Assembly (NCBI GenBank): GCA_008638375.1
Contig: CM018033.1
Span: forward strand, 14,239,763-14,303,762
Length of the DNA: 64,000 nt
Direction: 5' to 3'
Source: Nyssa sinensis
Lineage: Eukaryota; Streptophyta; Magnoliopsida; Cornales; Nyssaceae
Shown here: piece after piece, positions 36,421 to 48,489 of the stretch
How the letters are laid out: the number at the start of each line of letters is the position of its first letter
How positions within the stretch are numbered: position 1 is the stretch's first letter
The notes under the pieces: generated by a model
The model's database searches: none
What the model was told of the DNA's origin: nothing
Seen by the model: only the letters and a program-made list of their open reading frames with translations
Translations under genes and position numbers: made by a program

Positions 36421-36531
36421 ACTCCCCACAAACTTGACCTAACCATTCCATTCACAATTCATTCTCTATATCAAACAACACAATCATTTCTATATTATTA
36501 TTATTTTATTTTATTTTATTTTATTGTTTTA

Positions 36532-36562
<31 letters not shown>

Positions 36563-37229
36563 TTCAATCTACTAATAATTCAACAATCCAATTCATCAAA
36601 AATGTTTTTATTTTTTTCGAGTTCAAACACAATCTTTCGCAAGGAAAAATTCATTTAAGCAATACAATATACACATGCTCAAGTCATGCTAGTGTTCAAG
36701 TAGCCCAACTAACCTGAGGTTTAAACCCCATCCACTGTTTCAAGACATTAGATCCTAGATCTCACATCAATCGAGGCTACCAAGGTTGATAAAGGTTCGA
36801 GAACTAAAGTTTTCCCTCTTCCTCGACCAACTTTGCCTCAATCGAGTGTTTTGGATGGCATCCTATAGTAGGAACAAGTATTATTTAGAAATTCAGCTTC
36901 TACTCATCTAATGTATTCCACATCCCATAGCATCTTCTTAAATACTACATGATATCATGAAGGCAAACAAGTATCAATCTATCATATATGTAAATATATA
37001 CCAAGTTACCACATACGGTCATACCAATACACACATTACCCATATCATGCATCTCACTGTACCAAATCACGTAACCATGCATCATAGTATAGCATTAACT
37101 AACACGTAATCACAACATGTGATGCGTCAAGTATAAATAGTCACATAACGTACAAGGTCCTACCACATACCACCGACCGTTCATACTAAGTCACACGCTT
37201 TCCTCTAGGGTCTCATGGTGTTCAACAAC
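36421..37229. other. Internal remnant of the Tekay-type element
   Basis: No coding match. Contains an (ATT)n/(TTTTA)n microsatellite at ~36494-36563. It should hold gag and protease of the element but none is readable, so a deletion or replacement is likely. Confidence 0.4.
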
Positions 37230-40002
37230 TGTCACATCCCGAACCCCACCCTACGCGGATTCCGAAGACGTGATGCCAGTTAGTCGCCTTCCTGGTTTAC
37301 CGACCAACCAAAGGCAAACTTTTGAACTTACCGATGAATTGCCTTCCAAATGTAGGGTCAGAGTAGTAGAATTTAAAACCTTTTTCATATCGAAAATGCA
37401 ACTCATTTATAAATACCATAGAGGTATGTACCATAGAGCAAGTCTAAAACCAGATAGCTAATAATTCTAACCACAGAGTACGTCTATCATCAGTCACCAA
37501 ATAACACAGGGCACATCTAATATCTCTAAAGTACCATTACCATGAGTTGTGTCTTAATATCTAGTGCGTATCAATCACATCAATCAAATCATGTCACTCA
37601 CCTGAATAACCAGATTCAATCCACCAGAGTTCAAGTCTCCACAAATAGTGCTAATCAAATCCTTACTGGGGATGTCAACCCGTGTCATCCCATTGTGCCT
37701 TCTAATCCACCGGAGATAAATCCTAAAAAATTGTAGGATAATGGGGTGAGCTTTAACAAGCCTAGTGAGTAACAGAGGTTCCCTGCCATGGGTTTGAAAA
37801 CCAGTTCGTGCTTATGAAGCACATGGACAATTCAATCACTTCAGAATAACAGTTTTATAAATCAACTTTAAATACAGTTTAAGTAGAATAAAACAGAATC
37901 GACTACTAGTCACTTTAGAACCCGATAGAACAAACATATCAGAACAGAACAGATCATAACAAAACATAACTGAACAGAACAGAACACAACAAATCAGAAC
38001 AGAACAGTACATGATGCCAATATATCAATTAGAGACATAGGCATATCATCAATGGAATGGAACAGAACAGAATTAAGTATATCAATCAGAGACATAAACA
38101 TATTATCAACAAAACGGAACAGAACATATTGGGAGAAACAGAACAGAACGGAATAGAACAAGATGCCAATTAGGCACATAATCATGAAATGGATGCTCAA
38201 TTGCAGCTCAAGTAGAACAATGCAGCTCAAACAGATCATATCAAAACAAAACAGATCAAACAGATCAAAATAGAGCAGAGCCAAAACAGAACGGATCATA
38301 ACAGAACTGAGTACCAATCAAACAATGACATATCATCAAATGTGCCTGAACCTTCCCTAGCTGCCCATAAGCGGACCACTCGTGGGGCCTCTACTCTCTG
38401 GGGTCAGATCAGAGCAAAACAGAACAGAATTGAGCGGAACAGAATAGAACATGATGCCAATTAGGCACATAATCAAGTATATTTGAGCTTCCCCAGCTCC
38501 CCATAAGCGGACACTCATGGGGCCTTTACCTTCTGGGTACCGCTCTGGCCTATTTATGCCATATTGCTCAAAACTGGAGTGGGCCCAAGAGTAAGACACA
38601 ACATAACAAAATAGAACCAGAACAGACCATATAACATAACAGAACAGACCCGAACAAAACAGAAAAGCATGATAGAACAAAATCATGTCATGTGTAATGC
38701 AGTACAAGGGTATGCATTTAAGTATATGCATTCAAAATAGTACAGTTTATGAAACGGTACAGTGTATGAAGATATAGTATCTACATGTATAACTTATACA
38801 CCAAGTCAGAAGTTCCAAGTTACTCACAAACTATTCGCTTATCTCCATTCCAGAAAATCTAATAATTTTTAGATACATCAGGTACCTCCTTGTATATCCT
38901 GAACAATAATCATTAATCACAGACAGATTAGAATTTAACCATTCATGACTTATTCATCATCTTAGGCATCTACCGGATTACCTAAGATAACTTAATAGCC
39001 TATTACCCTTTCATTAGGTTTCTTCTGAAGCTATTACATTCTTTAATTAGGCTTAGTAGTTATCCGGATTATAATCTGAGTCATTTAGATTTCAATCGTT
39101 ATCAGTTAAGTACTTATTCAACCTTAAAGGCAAAATGGTAATTTCACCATTCTTGTCCCGAACCCTGTTTTGGTCCTCAGAATAGTCCACATATCTTAAA
39201 TATAAAGTTCTAAGTCTTTTGGACTCCAATTGTTATCAGTTAAGTACTTATTTAACCTTAGGGGCAAAATGGTAATTTTATCATTCTTGCCCCGGACCCT
39301 ATCGTGGTCCTCAGAATGTTCTATATATCTCATGTATAAATTTTTAAGTCTTCTAGACTTCATTTGGTATCTGCTTTTGGTCATTGGGACATATCGATCA
39401 TTTCTCATTTTATACGTTGACTGTTCCAGAGTCTTATTTAGCCCCTTAATATTCATAGTCATGCTTATGACAATTTATCAGATCAGATTGGCCTTTATTC
39501 GGCCTCTACTTTGCACTTACCATGCTTAGGGGCATTTTGGTCATTTTACGTTTTGTGAAATTCTGACCCCGATTCGTCATTTAATCATGTGTACAGTTTC
39601 ACGAGTATCTGGGCTTCTATCGGTATCAATTTCGTCCCATTTGGACTTCGTATAGCATTATGGGTAATTTGGTAATTTCACATGTTGCAAAGCCAAATTT
39701 TTCGGGACCTCGGTTCATAAAATGGACCTCACCATTGGGTCCAAAGTGTCCGACATAGTTAAATTGGATTATCTTTTATTTTTATTTGGCCCTAGGTATC
39801 ATCAAGGGCAGTAAAGTCATTTACTATTTACGTGTCTTTATTTTTCGGGACTTAATTTTTCCAATCGGACTCCACCATTGAGTCTGGAATGCCCGAGATA
39901 GTAAAAATGCACTATTTACTTATTTAATTTGGGCTTCGTTTGAGTCATTTAATGTCTAGGGGTAAAATAGTAATTTTACCCAATTAATAAAATAATTAAA
40001 AT

Positions 40003-40035
<33 letters not shown>

Positions 40036-41983
40036 TTTTTCAGGGGCTTATTTGAATTAATTCTTTAAAATCTGGGCCAAAATAGAAATATTCAGAGCAG
40101 TTGGGGTCAAAATGCAATTCAAGAAAATACTGGTTTAACTTCCTTTCCATTAAGCCCTTGGACCGTTGGGTTTACTAAGTCAAACCCTAGACCGAACCCA
40201 ATAGTCCCTGAACTGACCGGTCCAAGCTAAGTTAGAGAACCGGAATAAGATAACTCCCTTAATCCCCTTATCCCCGGTTTGGGCTATCTTCAAACCTGAT
40301 TTCAATTTCATACAGTTGTAACCAAACAGGCCCAATTGAATTTTAAAATTAAAACATTTTGCCCTAAACGACGTAGTTCCATTTGCCCTTTATATCCGAT
40401 TGGGTTCCGACCCAACCCAAATCCGATCCGACCCGTGGCTGGCACTGTTCATCGTCTTCCTCATGACGATGAACAATAACCCTAAAATCGAAAATCTTAA
40501 AAGCTGAATTCGTGAGTTTTTGGCCATGGATTTCCACTGCTATTCATTCTAAGGTGCTTCTGAAGGCTAAATAAATACTTTGACATTCGTTTGGTGGATT
40601 GGAACGAGCTCACAAGCTCGATTTCACCATTAATGGCTGACGGGATATTGCCCTTATACACGCTCGTTTCTCCACCAAAGTTGATGCTTTTTGGCTTGTT
40701 GTAACCGTATAGTTATAGGGATTATTATTTCATTCATAAAACTGAGATTGAGGTTCGGTTGAGATACCCCAAATCAGACCTGTGACCTGTGACTCTAGTT
40801 TTAGGGCTCATTTTTTAGCCATTTCACTTGGTTTCTGTTGCGTCGTGAATCATTTCCTTTCTAGTTGAAGTCCTTATCCCTCAGTCGAGGTTTAGCCCCA
40901 GTCGAATCCGACTTGCTTTGTCAAGGTCTGTTAATGGCAGTTTCTTAATGGATGGTATGTTTCGAGCCTCCTAGCTTTTCCAATTTTGCTTAAAAACATC
41001 TCTTATTACCAAATTTACTCATGCATGCAGTTATAAGTACTCAGAGACTGAAACAATAAGCAAAACTAAAAGGAAAAATTCTGAGTTCTTGGTATTTATA
41101 CCTTGGTCGACCACTGCTCCTTCATGGCTCACAATTGAGCTTTCAAATCTCGTCCACCTTGCAGGTAGGGTTCAGCCTTTCCCTTTTCCTTCCCATACTT
41201 CTTCAAATGGGACACACACACCATGCACACACAATCTCACACACAAGCTCTCACTTTCTCTCTCTAGACTCTCTTCACTTTCTTTCTCTACATTAGACCT
41301 CACTTTACTCTTTTTGATTCTAATCTTCTGAGTTTCAATACACGCAACTTATAGATTATATAGATACTGTATTTTATTACAAAAAGAATAATGGTTGCTG
41401 CATGAAATCCCATTGGCCCATTTGGGAGATGGAGGGACATTTGTATATACATATATACATATTTTGTGTAATAAAAAGGCATAACATGTGGGCAGCCTAA
41501 GTGGCTAACTTTTTGGATGTAGGTTCTTTCATTATTTTTGGTCAAGGATCCAAAACCTATTGGCCTCACCTTTTTGGCCATTTTTCACATTTTGGGCTTA
41601 TGCCTTGTTTGGTTGGCGCAGAATTCCGTTTTGGCTATTTCCGTTTTATTTTCTTTTCTAGTGCTCTTTTTACAAAGCAGTTTCTTCTGCTCGCTTCCTT
41701 TCTTGGTTAGCTTTGATGTCAGAGGCCCCGTGTCGGTTATTATTTCTTTGTGATTTCCGTAGTTATCTAACTCGAATTCTTGTAGTGTTAAAATGACACC
41801 ATTTCACCTAATTAATTGATAATTAGGTTCAGGTATTACACCTTCCTCTCTTAACGGGTTTAATTATTTTATTGGTCTATCGTGACCGTCGAGAGATTCC
41901 CAATTAACTTTCTTAATTACTCTTTATGTCGGTTCTAATTAATAATTAGCGAACTAATTATTAATTAAGGTCGGGGTGTTACA
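37230..41983 (-). mobile_element. Solo LTR of 4.75 kb, minus strand (target duplication ACAAC)
   Basis: The minus strand starts TGTAACACCCCGACC at 41983 and ends GGGATGTGACA at 37230. ACAAC flanks it at 37225-37229 and 41984-41988. Its 3' end (plus TGTCACATCCCGAACCCCACC) resembles that of the gag-only element (TGTCACGACCCGAAACCCACC), and both share ~130-150 bp modules with 'TTTTCGGGAC' and 'GGACCTCACCATTGGGT' boxes (here ~39130-39960), so they are relatives. It has a degenerate ACAGA-rich tract at ~37860-38720 and an (ATTT)n run at ~40003-40037. No internal region or pol is attached. Confidence 0.9.
38361..38545. repeat. Duplicated hairpin-like unit in the solo LTR
   Basis: Two copies of 'ccCATAAGCGGAC..ACTC.TGGGGCCT' (~38362-38390 and ~38498-38525), each able to fold with CCCAT against ATGGG or GTGGG. 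They are spaced by ~136 bases of ACAGA-rich sequence. Confidence 0.5.
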
Positions 41984-42141
41984 ACAACACCCCATCGTCG
42001 CCAAGAATTCGCAAACTAGAGTTCTAATACCAAACTGTCAGAGCCTACATATTACACAATGATTACAAAAATTTTTAAATTATGCGTCTTGGTGCCATTG
42101 TGTTCAACAACACCCCGCGGTCTCTAAGTATTCGAACCTAA
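41984..42141. other. 5' internal remnant of the Tekay-type element
   Basis: Shows two near-copies of a short block ('caacaccccatcg..ctaataccaaactgtca' and 'caacaccccgcgg..ctctgataccacgttgtca'), the second ending in the PBS. This suggests a partial tandem of PBS/LTR junctions, now decayed. Confidence 0.5.
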
Positions 42142-42153
42142 GCTCTGATACCA
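42142..42153 (-). promoter_or_regulatory. Primer-binding site, initiator tRNA-Met type
   Basis: TGGTATCAGAGC on the minus strand, three bases from the LTR end at 42157. Confidence 0.92.
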
Positions 42154-43965
42154 CGTTGTCACGCCTTGAATTTTAATAAACCCGCATAGTGAGTGAGAAT
42201 AATGAAATAAAAGAATTTAATTAACATATTTGTTTTTACTTGGCTTTTGCTTATTAATCTCCAAGATCATGTCTTATAATGGCTTAAAGTGTAGGCTAAA
42301 CATAGCCTAGGTGCTTTCATAACCCAACTTCAAGGTGGTAACCAAGCATGGTCCAAGTGGTTGCTTAGCATAACCTAAAATGATGACAAATCATGGTCAA
42401 GGTTGGTGGCCAAATATGGCCTGAGTAAAGGTCAAATGTTTCCCTAAGTAGTGACCAAACATGGCCCAAAAGGGTGGCCAAACATGGCCCAAAAAGAATG
42501 GCCAAACATTGCCTAAAAGGGTGGCCAAACATAGCCTACAGATTGGCCATACATGGCCCAAGGTGATTGGCTAACATGGCCTAGGGTTGGCCAAACATGG
42601 CCCAAGGCAAGTGACCAAAACTGGTGGCAAGGGGTGCAAGGGGCTAGGCATGCAGGGGTGTAGACGCGTTGCGTGCAGGTGCACAAAGAGGGTGTCAGGC
42701 GTGCAGGCGCGCGCATGGCGTGTGGGCTGGGCAACACACATGGTGCAGTTAGGCTGCTGTTGGTGCTGGTTCACTATAGCTACAGTGTATTTGCTGCAAC
42801 ATGATTTCTTCATTTTTTGAATTTTTTTTTCCAAAGTGCTGCAAGCTAATTTTTCCAATTTTTAACTTACTTCCTCAAGGTTTTTAACCCCCATTTTTGG
42901 CACTCTTCCTATTTATATATGGGCAATTTACACACCCAAAAACTCATTTTTAATTCATAAAATTTTGACATGGTCTCCTTTGTTTTCTAAGCATTTTTCA
43001 CCTAATAATTTACAACAGTTTATATACAAGTATATGCACAATCTACCCTCACTTGATAGCCACAATTTATCGAGTAAGTTCAAGGCTCAATGCCTACTTT
43101 CTTAACTCCTCATATACTAACATTCATACTTGCATATAATCCTTACCATGGCCTTTTTTCTTACATTGTTCCCAACATATACTTGTGATGCATATTAAAC
43201 AAAAATACCATATTTGTCATTTGGGTTTAAGCCCTTACATCACAAAATGGCCCAAGGCCTATAGTCCACCGTTTTCCAAATTAAACACAAGTTATTTGAG
43301 CTTATGCCCATACATACAAAATCTAGCCTTTAGGCCAAATATACTTCAAAATCCATTTTCCCTTCCATGCTTCAAGACATCATCAAGTCTCATGTGCCGA
43401 GAGTCTCATCTATAATATGTAATTCTATATAGGGTAAGCATGACTGCTTGTAAGACATAATACTAATATAAAGAACAAAGGTAAGGCGTGGTATATACAA
43501 AGTGAACATTTATAAGCTATATGCTTCCGATTCATCAATGCAATGCAATGGAAATACGCATGACACACACATGGAACTGTATACCACACCTATGTCTCGC
43601 TTCATAGTCCTTCTCTGTTGAAACGCAAGTACCAATCGTATGTCTCGCTTCACGGTCCGTCCCCGTTAGAACGCGAGTACCATGGCCAATTTTGAGTTTT
43701 TCATCATAGGATCTACACCTTCATAATGCATAGCACCAAAGTGCTCAACACACGCCATGTTTCCAAAGATTCACTTATGCCAAGATGCTTTGATTTTTCT
43801 ATGTAATTTCAATGAGACATTTATCAAACCCATGGAGTGTGCCTTAAATAATGTGTCATACATAAAGAAAACTATAACTTTTAAACCATAAAACTTTGTC
43901 TACATTAATATAGCATATAATTCAATCAATTATACATATAGTCATGTTACATGTTCACAACCTTA

Positions 43966-44335
43966 CACTACAAGGAATGAGACTTTTAGCGATGCCCTAA
44001 AGCATCGCTAATACGAAAAATGTGTGTCGTAAAAGCTTTTCAGCGACGCACAAACGGGCGTCGCTAGATCTGTCACAAAAAGGTCATGTCGCTAATACTA
44101 TTAGCGACATGCACCTTTTGTGCGTCGCTAAATTTACTTATTAGTGATGTTCCTAGGGTGTCGCTAATGATCATATTTGAGTATCACAAAAGCAATACAA
44201 AGGACTTATTGGGCGTAGCTAATGTGGACCTTTAGCAATGCACCAGAGCGTCGCTAATAGTATGTGTTACAATAAAATAACGACGCATTCAGTACGTCAC
44301 GAATGTGAAGCGTCGTAGAAGTTAAATTTTTTTTC
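43966..44335. repeat. CACTA left subterminal repeat array
   Basis: At least eight copies of TAGCGAYG or its complement CGTCGCTA, often as facing pairs (TAGCGACG..CGTCGCTA) with 10-20 base loops. Such arrays are the binding sites of the TNPA protein in En/Spm elements. Confidence 0.85.
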
Positions 44336-44680
44336 CATAATTTGACCTGCATTATTATTTTTTTTTTTTTGTTTTATTCTTGTTTAAAACATGTATCAAC
44401 CATCCTGATATATAGTAAAATGCAAACATTTTGAAATAAATATATTAAAAGAAAAATAAATTTATAAATATATTATACTAATTACTTACAATTGTAAAAG
44501 TAAAATTTATCAATAAATACAAAAATAAAAAATTGTGTCACAAAAATGTAACTACAGCTATTTATGAAAAGAAAAAAAAAATGAGAAACTGCATATCCCG
44601 ATGCAGGACAGAAAGATGGCGGCGCAATAATCCCGATCAATCTGAAATAAATATCAAATGATATATATTAGAACCCTTAT

Positions 44681-44684
<4 letters not shown>

Positions 44685-44716
<32 letters not shown>
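44685..44716. repeat. (AT)n microsatellite
   Basis: Run of AT dinucleotides just before the satellite array. Confidence 0.9.
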
Positions 44717-44723
<7 letters not shown>

Positions 44724-44769
44724 AATATTTGTTTTTACATACATAAATAGTAAGAATGGCATAAAGTAG

Positions 44770-46760
44770 CATAAGGTTGAAACTGGTGATCCGAACCGAG
44801 TGCCGTAAGTTTTTGCAAGTGTGTTTTATCATTTGTGAGGAGTGTTATGGGGTTTCGGGATCGGTAGGACGATATCCGGTGTTTTGGTCCGTTAAAACCC
44901 TAAAATGGGACTTTTTGGAGCGAAAAGTTACAAAAGTTTCAAATCAGTCATCTGAACCAAGTGCTGTAACTTTTTGCAAGTTTATTTTATCATTTGTAAG
45001 GTGTGTGATGGGGTTTCGGGGTTGGTAGGCTGATATCTAGTATTTTGGTCAGTCAAAACCCCAAAATGGGCCTTTTGGAGCAAAAACTTGTAAAAGTTTC
45101 AAACCGGGCATTCAAACTGAGTTTCGTAAGTTTGTGCAAGTCTATTTTATCATTTGTGAGGTGTGTGATGAGGTTTTGGGGTAGTTAGGTCGATATCCGA
45201 CATTTTAGTCTGTCAAAACCCCAAAATGAGCCTTTTTGGAGCAGAAACTTACAAAAGTTTCAAACCAGGCATCCACACCAATTGTGCAAGTCTATTTTAT
45301 CATTTTTGAGGTGTGTGATGGGGTTTCAGGGTTGGTAGGCCTATATCCGGCATTTTGGTCCTTCAAAACCCCAAATTAGGCCTTTTTAGAGCATAAACTT
45401 ACATAAGTTTCAAACCAGTGATCCGAACCAAGTTCTGTATGTTTGTGTAAGTCTATTTTATCATTTTTAAGGTGTGTGATGGGGTTTCGGTAGTGAGGCC
45501 GATATTCGGTTGTTTGGTCTGTCAAAACCCCAAAATGGGCCTTTTTAGAGCAAACAATTACACAAGTATGAAACGGGTGATCCGAACTGAGTGCCGTCAG
45601 TTGTGCAAGTCTATTTTATTATTTGGGATGTGTGTGATGGGTTTTTAGGGTCGGTAGGCCGATATCCAGCATTTTGGTCTGTCAAAACCCCAAATTGGGC
45701 ATTTTTGGAGCAGAAACTTATAAAAGTTTCAAACCGGGCATCCAAACCAAGTGTCGTAAGTTTGTGCAAGTCTATTTTATCATTTTTGAGGTGTGTGATG
45801 GGGTTTCAGGGTTGGTAGGCCTTATCCGGCATTTTGGTCCTTCGAAACCCTAAATTGGGGCCTTTTTAGAGCATAAACTTGCATAAATTTCAAACCGATA
45901 ATCCGAACTGAGTTTTGTATGTTCGTGCAAGTGTATTTTATCATTTGTGAGGTGTGCAATGGGGTTTTTGGGGTCGGTAGGCTGATATCCGACATTTTGG
46001 TCTGTTAAAACCCCAAAATGGGCCTTTTTGGAGCAGAAACTTGTATAAGTTTCAAACCGTTGATCCTAACCGAGTGCTGTAAGTTTGCGTAAGTCTATTT
46101 TATCATTTTTGAGGTGTGTGATAGGGTTTTGGGGTAGTTAGGCCGATATCCGGTGTTTTGTTCTGTCAAAACCCCAAATTGGGCCTTTTTAGAGTAGAAA
46201 GTTGCATAAGTTTCTAATTGGTGATCCAAACCGAATGCCGTAAGTTCGTGCAAGTTTATTTTATCATTTGGGAAGTGTGTGATCGGGTTTTGGGGTCAAT
46301 AGGTCAATATCCGGAATTTTGGTCTGCCAAAACCTCAAAATGGGCCTTTTAAGAGCGAAAAGTTGTATAAGTTTGAAATGGGTGATCCGAACTGAGTTAT
46401 GTTAATTCCTACAAGTCTATTTTATCATTTAGGAGGTCTATGATGGGGTTTTAGGGTCGGTAGGCCAATTTTCGGTATTTTGGTGCATCAAAACCCTAAA
46501 ATGGGCCTTTTTGGAGCAAAACATTGCATAAGTTTGAAACGGGTGATTCGAACTGAGTGCTGTCATTTCGTGCATGTTTATTTTATCATTTGGGAGGTGT
46601 GTGATAGGGTTTCGGGGTCAGTAGGCCAATATCCGGCATTTTGATCTGTCAAAACCCCAAAATGGGCCTTTTTGGAGTAAAAAGTTACATAAGTTTGACA
46701 CGGTCATTCGAACCAATAAAATTAAATAAGTTCGTGCAACTCTATTTGCATATGTGAAAT
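44770..46760. repeat. Tandem satellite of ~159 bp, about 12 copies
   Basis: The phrase 'ggtaggccgatatccggcattttggtc' or a variant recurs near 44865, 45025, 45185, 45343, 45503, 45652, 45817, 45976, 46139, 46300, 46463 and 46622, spaced ~150-166 bases, most often 158-160. Each unit also has 'aaaaccccaaaatgggcc' and 'gcaagtctattttatcattt'. A unit of 159 equals 53 codons, and one plus-strand frame is largely open across units, giving FWSVKT and GFRG-type repeats. No known protein is recognised. Confidence 0.9.
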
Positions 46761-46861
46761 GTGTCATGCAATTTGTAGGCCGTAAGGCCAAAATTATTTT
46801 TTTTTACGTAACATTTTCTGTAAATAATAAATCCACCGAAGTAAATAATTTTAAAAACTTA

Positions 46862-48350
46862 GTAAGGCTGAACAGAGCCTCCCTGCTGGCTGAGGACCGT
46901 CTGCACAAAAGCCTCTAGCTGGGCCTGGTGCTCTTTGAGCATTGTCATCTTCTGCTCCAGCTCTGTATTCTATCTCTCAGCTATCTTAGCTCGCTGGGTG
47001 GCTGCGTGAAACCTAGCATCGCTCTCGACGGTAGAGGACGATGTTGTTAGCTCCATCCCATTCCCTAAGCCACGCACATATCCGCGCCTCTTGACTAGAA
47101 CAGTCTCCCATATTTGGTCATCAGTTGGTAGATGCTCACCCTCAGGATTGGGTTGAGCACGCAGTTGGACCATCTCCTCTTATAAAAACATAAATATATG
47201 TTACTAATTTTATAACTTTAGATTAATATTAAATTAGTAATACTGGTATATATACATAAACAACTTACATAAAGCCGCTGAGCTTCAGGCCTAGTCCAAC
47301 CCTTCTCGGGATTGTAATGCGTCATGTGCCACAACTCAATGGGGCCGGGTGGTGCACCGGTCTCCTGGTTTCACTGCAGCAAATAAACAGTTCGTTGCTG
47401 AAGATTAATTTCATGAAAAGATTATACAATAAAAACTTGATACATGTATTAACTTACCATCTCATGCCTATACCAAACAAAAGATCGTGATCCATCACAG
47501 TTGGTCACCTTTTAGTTGCTTCTGCTCTCACTATTTTTCTTGCTAAGTTCCTACACTTGGCCAAAACAAAGAACGTTAGTATAAATGACAATGATTACAC
47601 TTACAACAAAATTAATTTTGACAATTTTTACCTGGAATGCATCACTGGCGAACCGATCGCATAGTAACATCCAATCTCCACCGCCACCCCTCTGTAGGGT
47701 CTGTCGCGAGGCTCTCTACCGGCTGCCACCTCTGACTCATAGTGTATGTGGAGCTTGTGTCGGTAGTCCTTGAAATGGACTCCCAAGTAACGGTCCACTG
47801 CCTTCACGACATGAGACAAGTGGAGATCAATGTTAAACTTCTCTTGTAAAGCATGTCATTGTCAAAACATTATGGCATATATTAGATATGTTAAAATTTA
47901 GTTGAACACAATAATAAAAGACACACTAGGATATGTGCATGAATATCCCGTCTCTCTATGTTAGTGACCTGACTCCAGTCGCTAATATGGAGTGAGGAGC
48001 GTAACCGACAAATGATGCCAACCTCAGTGGTGAACTGCTATGCCCACCCACCAACGGCCTTCAGCAAGCCCGAAGGTATCTCAATTCGAAGGCACGCACC
48101 CCCTACTGCCTCCATCTGAACCTGCAATCTACGATTCTTCGACCTACCACGTCCTTGTCTAAGGGTGATGGCCGAAGCTTTAGAAGAAATAAAATAGAAA
48201 CAATTAGTGCCATATTTATATAATCATTAATATAAATAGAAACTATGCATACCATCGATGGCAGGATCGGTCGACCCTGTAGAGGAGGGGGAAGGGGTCG
48301 ATGGGTCCATCATAATTGTGCATCTGCATGAACCTGGTCCAACTATATCT
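46862..48350 (-). pseudogene. TNPA-like / plant transposase (Ptta, En/Spm) gene of the CACTA element
   Basis: Minus-strand pieces match the plant En/Spm second protein in order: a Ser/Pro-rich start, a Gly/Arg/Leu region (GRGRSKNRRLQ), a helix with YLGVHFKDYRHKLHIHY, then in another frame DWMLLCDRFASDAFQ, then KKNSESRSN, RSFVWYRHEM, IELWHMTHYNPEKGW, and a last exon with DQIWETVLVKRRGYVRG ending in a coiled coil (ELEQKMTMLKEHQAQLEAF) and VQPY-stop. GT..AG introns separate the pieces (for example ~47180-47270 and ~47555-47632). Faults: one frameshift near 47690, a TAA in SN*K and a TAG after AER, both explained by one C-to-T change in a Gln codon. It would bind subterminal repeats. Confidence 0.78.
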
Positions 48351-48489
48351 ACAAATAAAGTTTAAAAATAAAATTGTTTCTATTTAATCATAAAAATTAA
48401 AATCCTTATTGAAGTAAAAGTGAATACCTATTATATAATAAAATTGAATATCCATTACATTATAAAAGCCAAAATCCATTACACCTGAT

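Noticed and set aside
41089..41753. Short frames in the 4.75 kb solo LTR
   Set aside because: Overlapping frames on both strands over CT/CA-rich and T-rich sequence; no domain; LTR context explains them.
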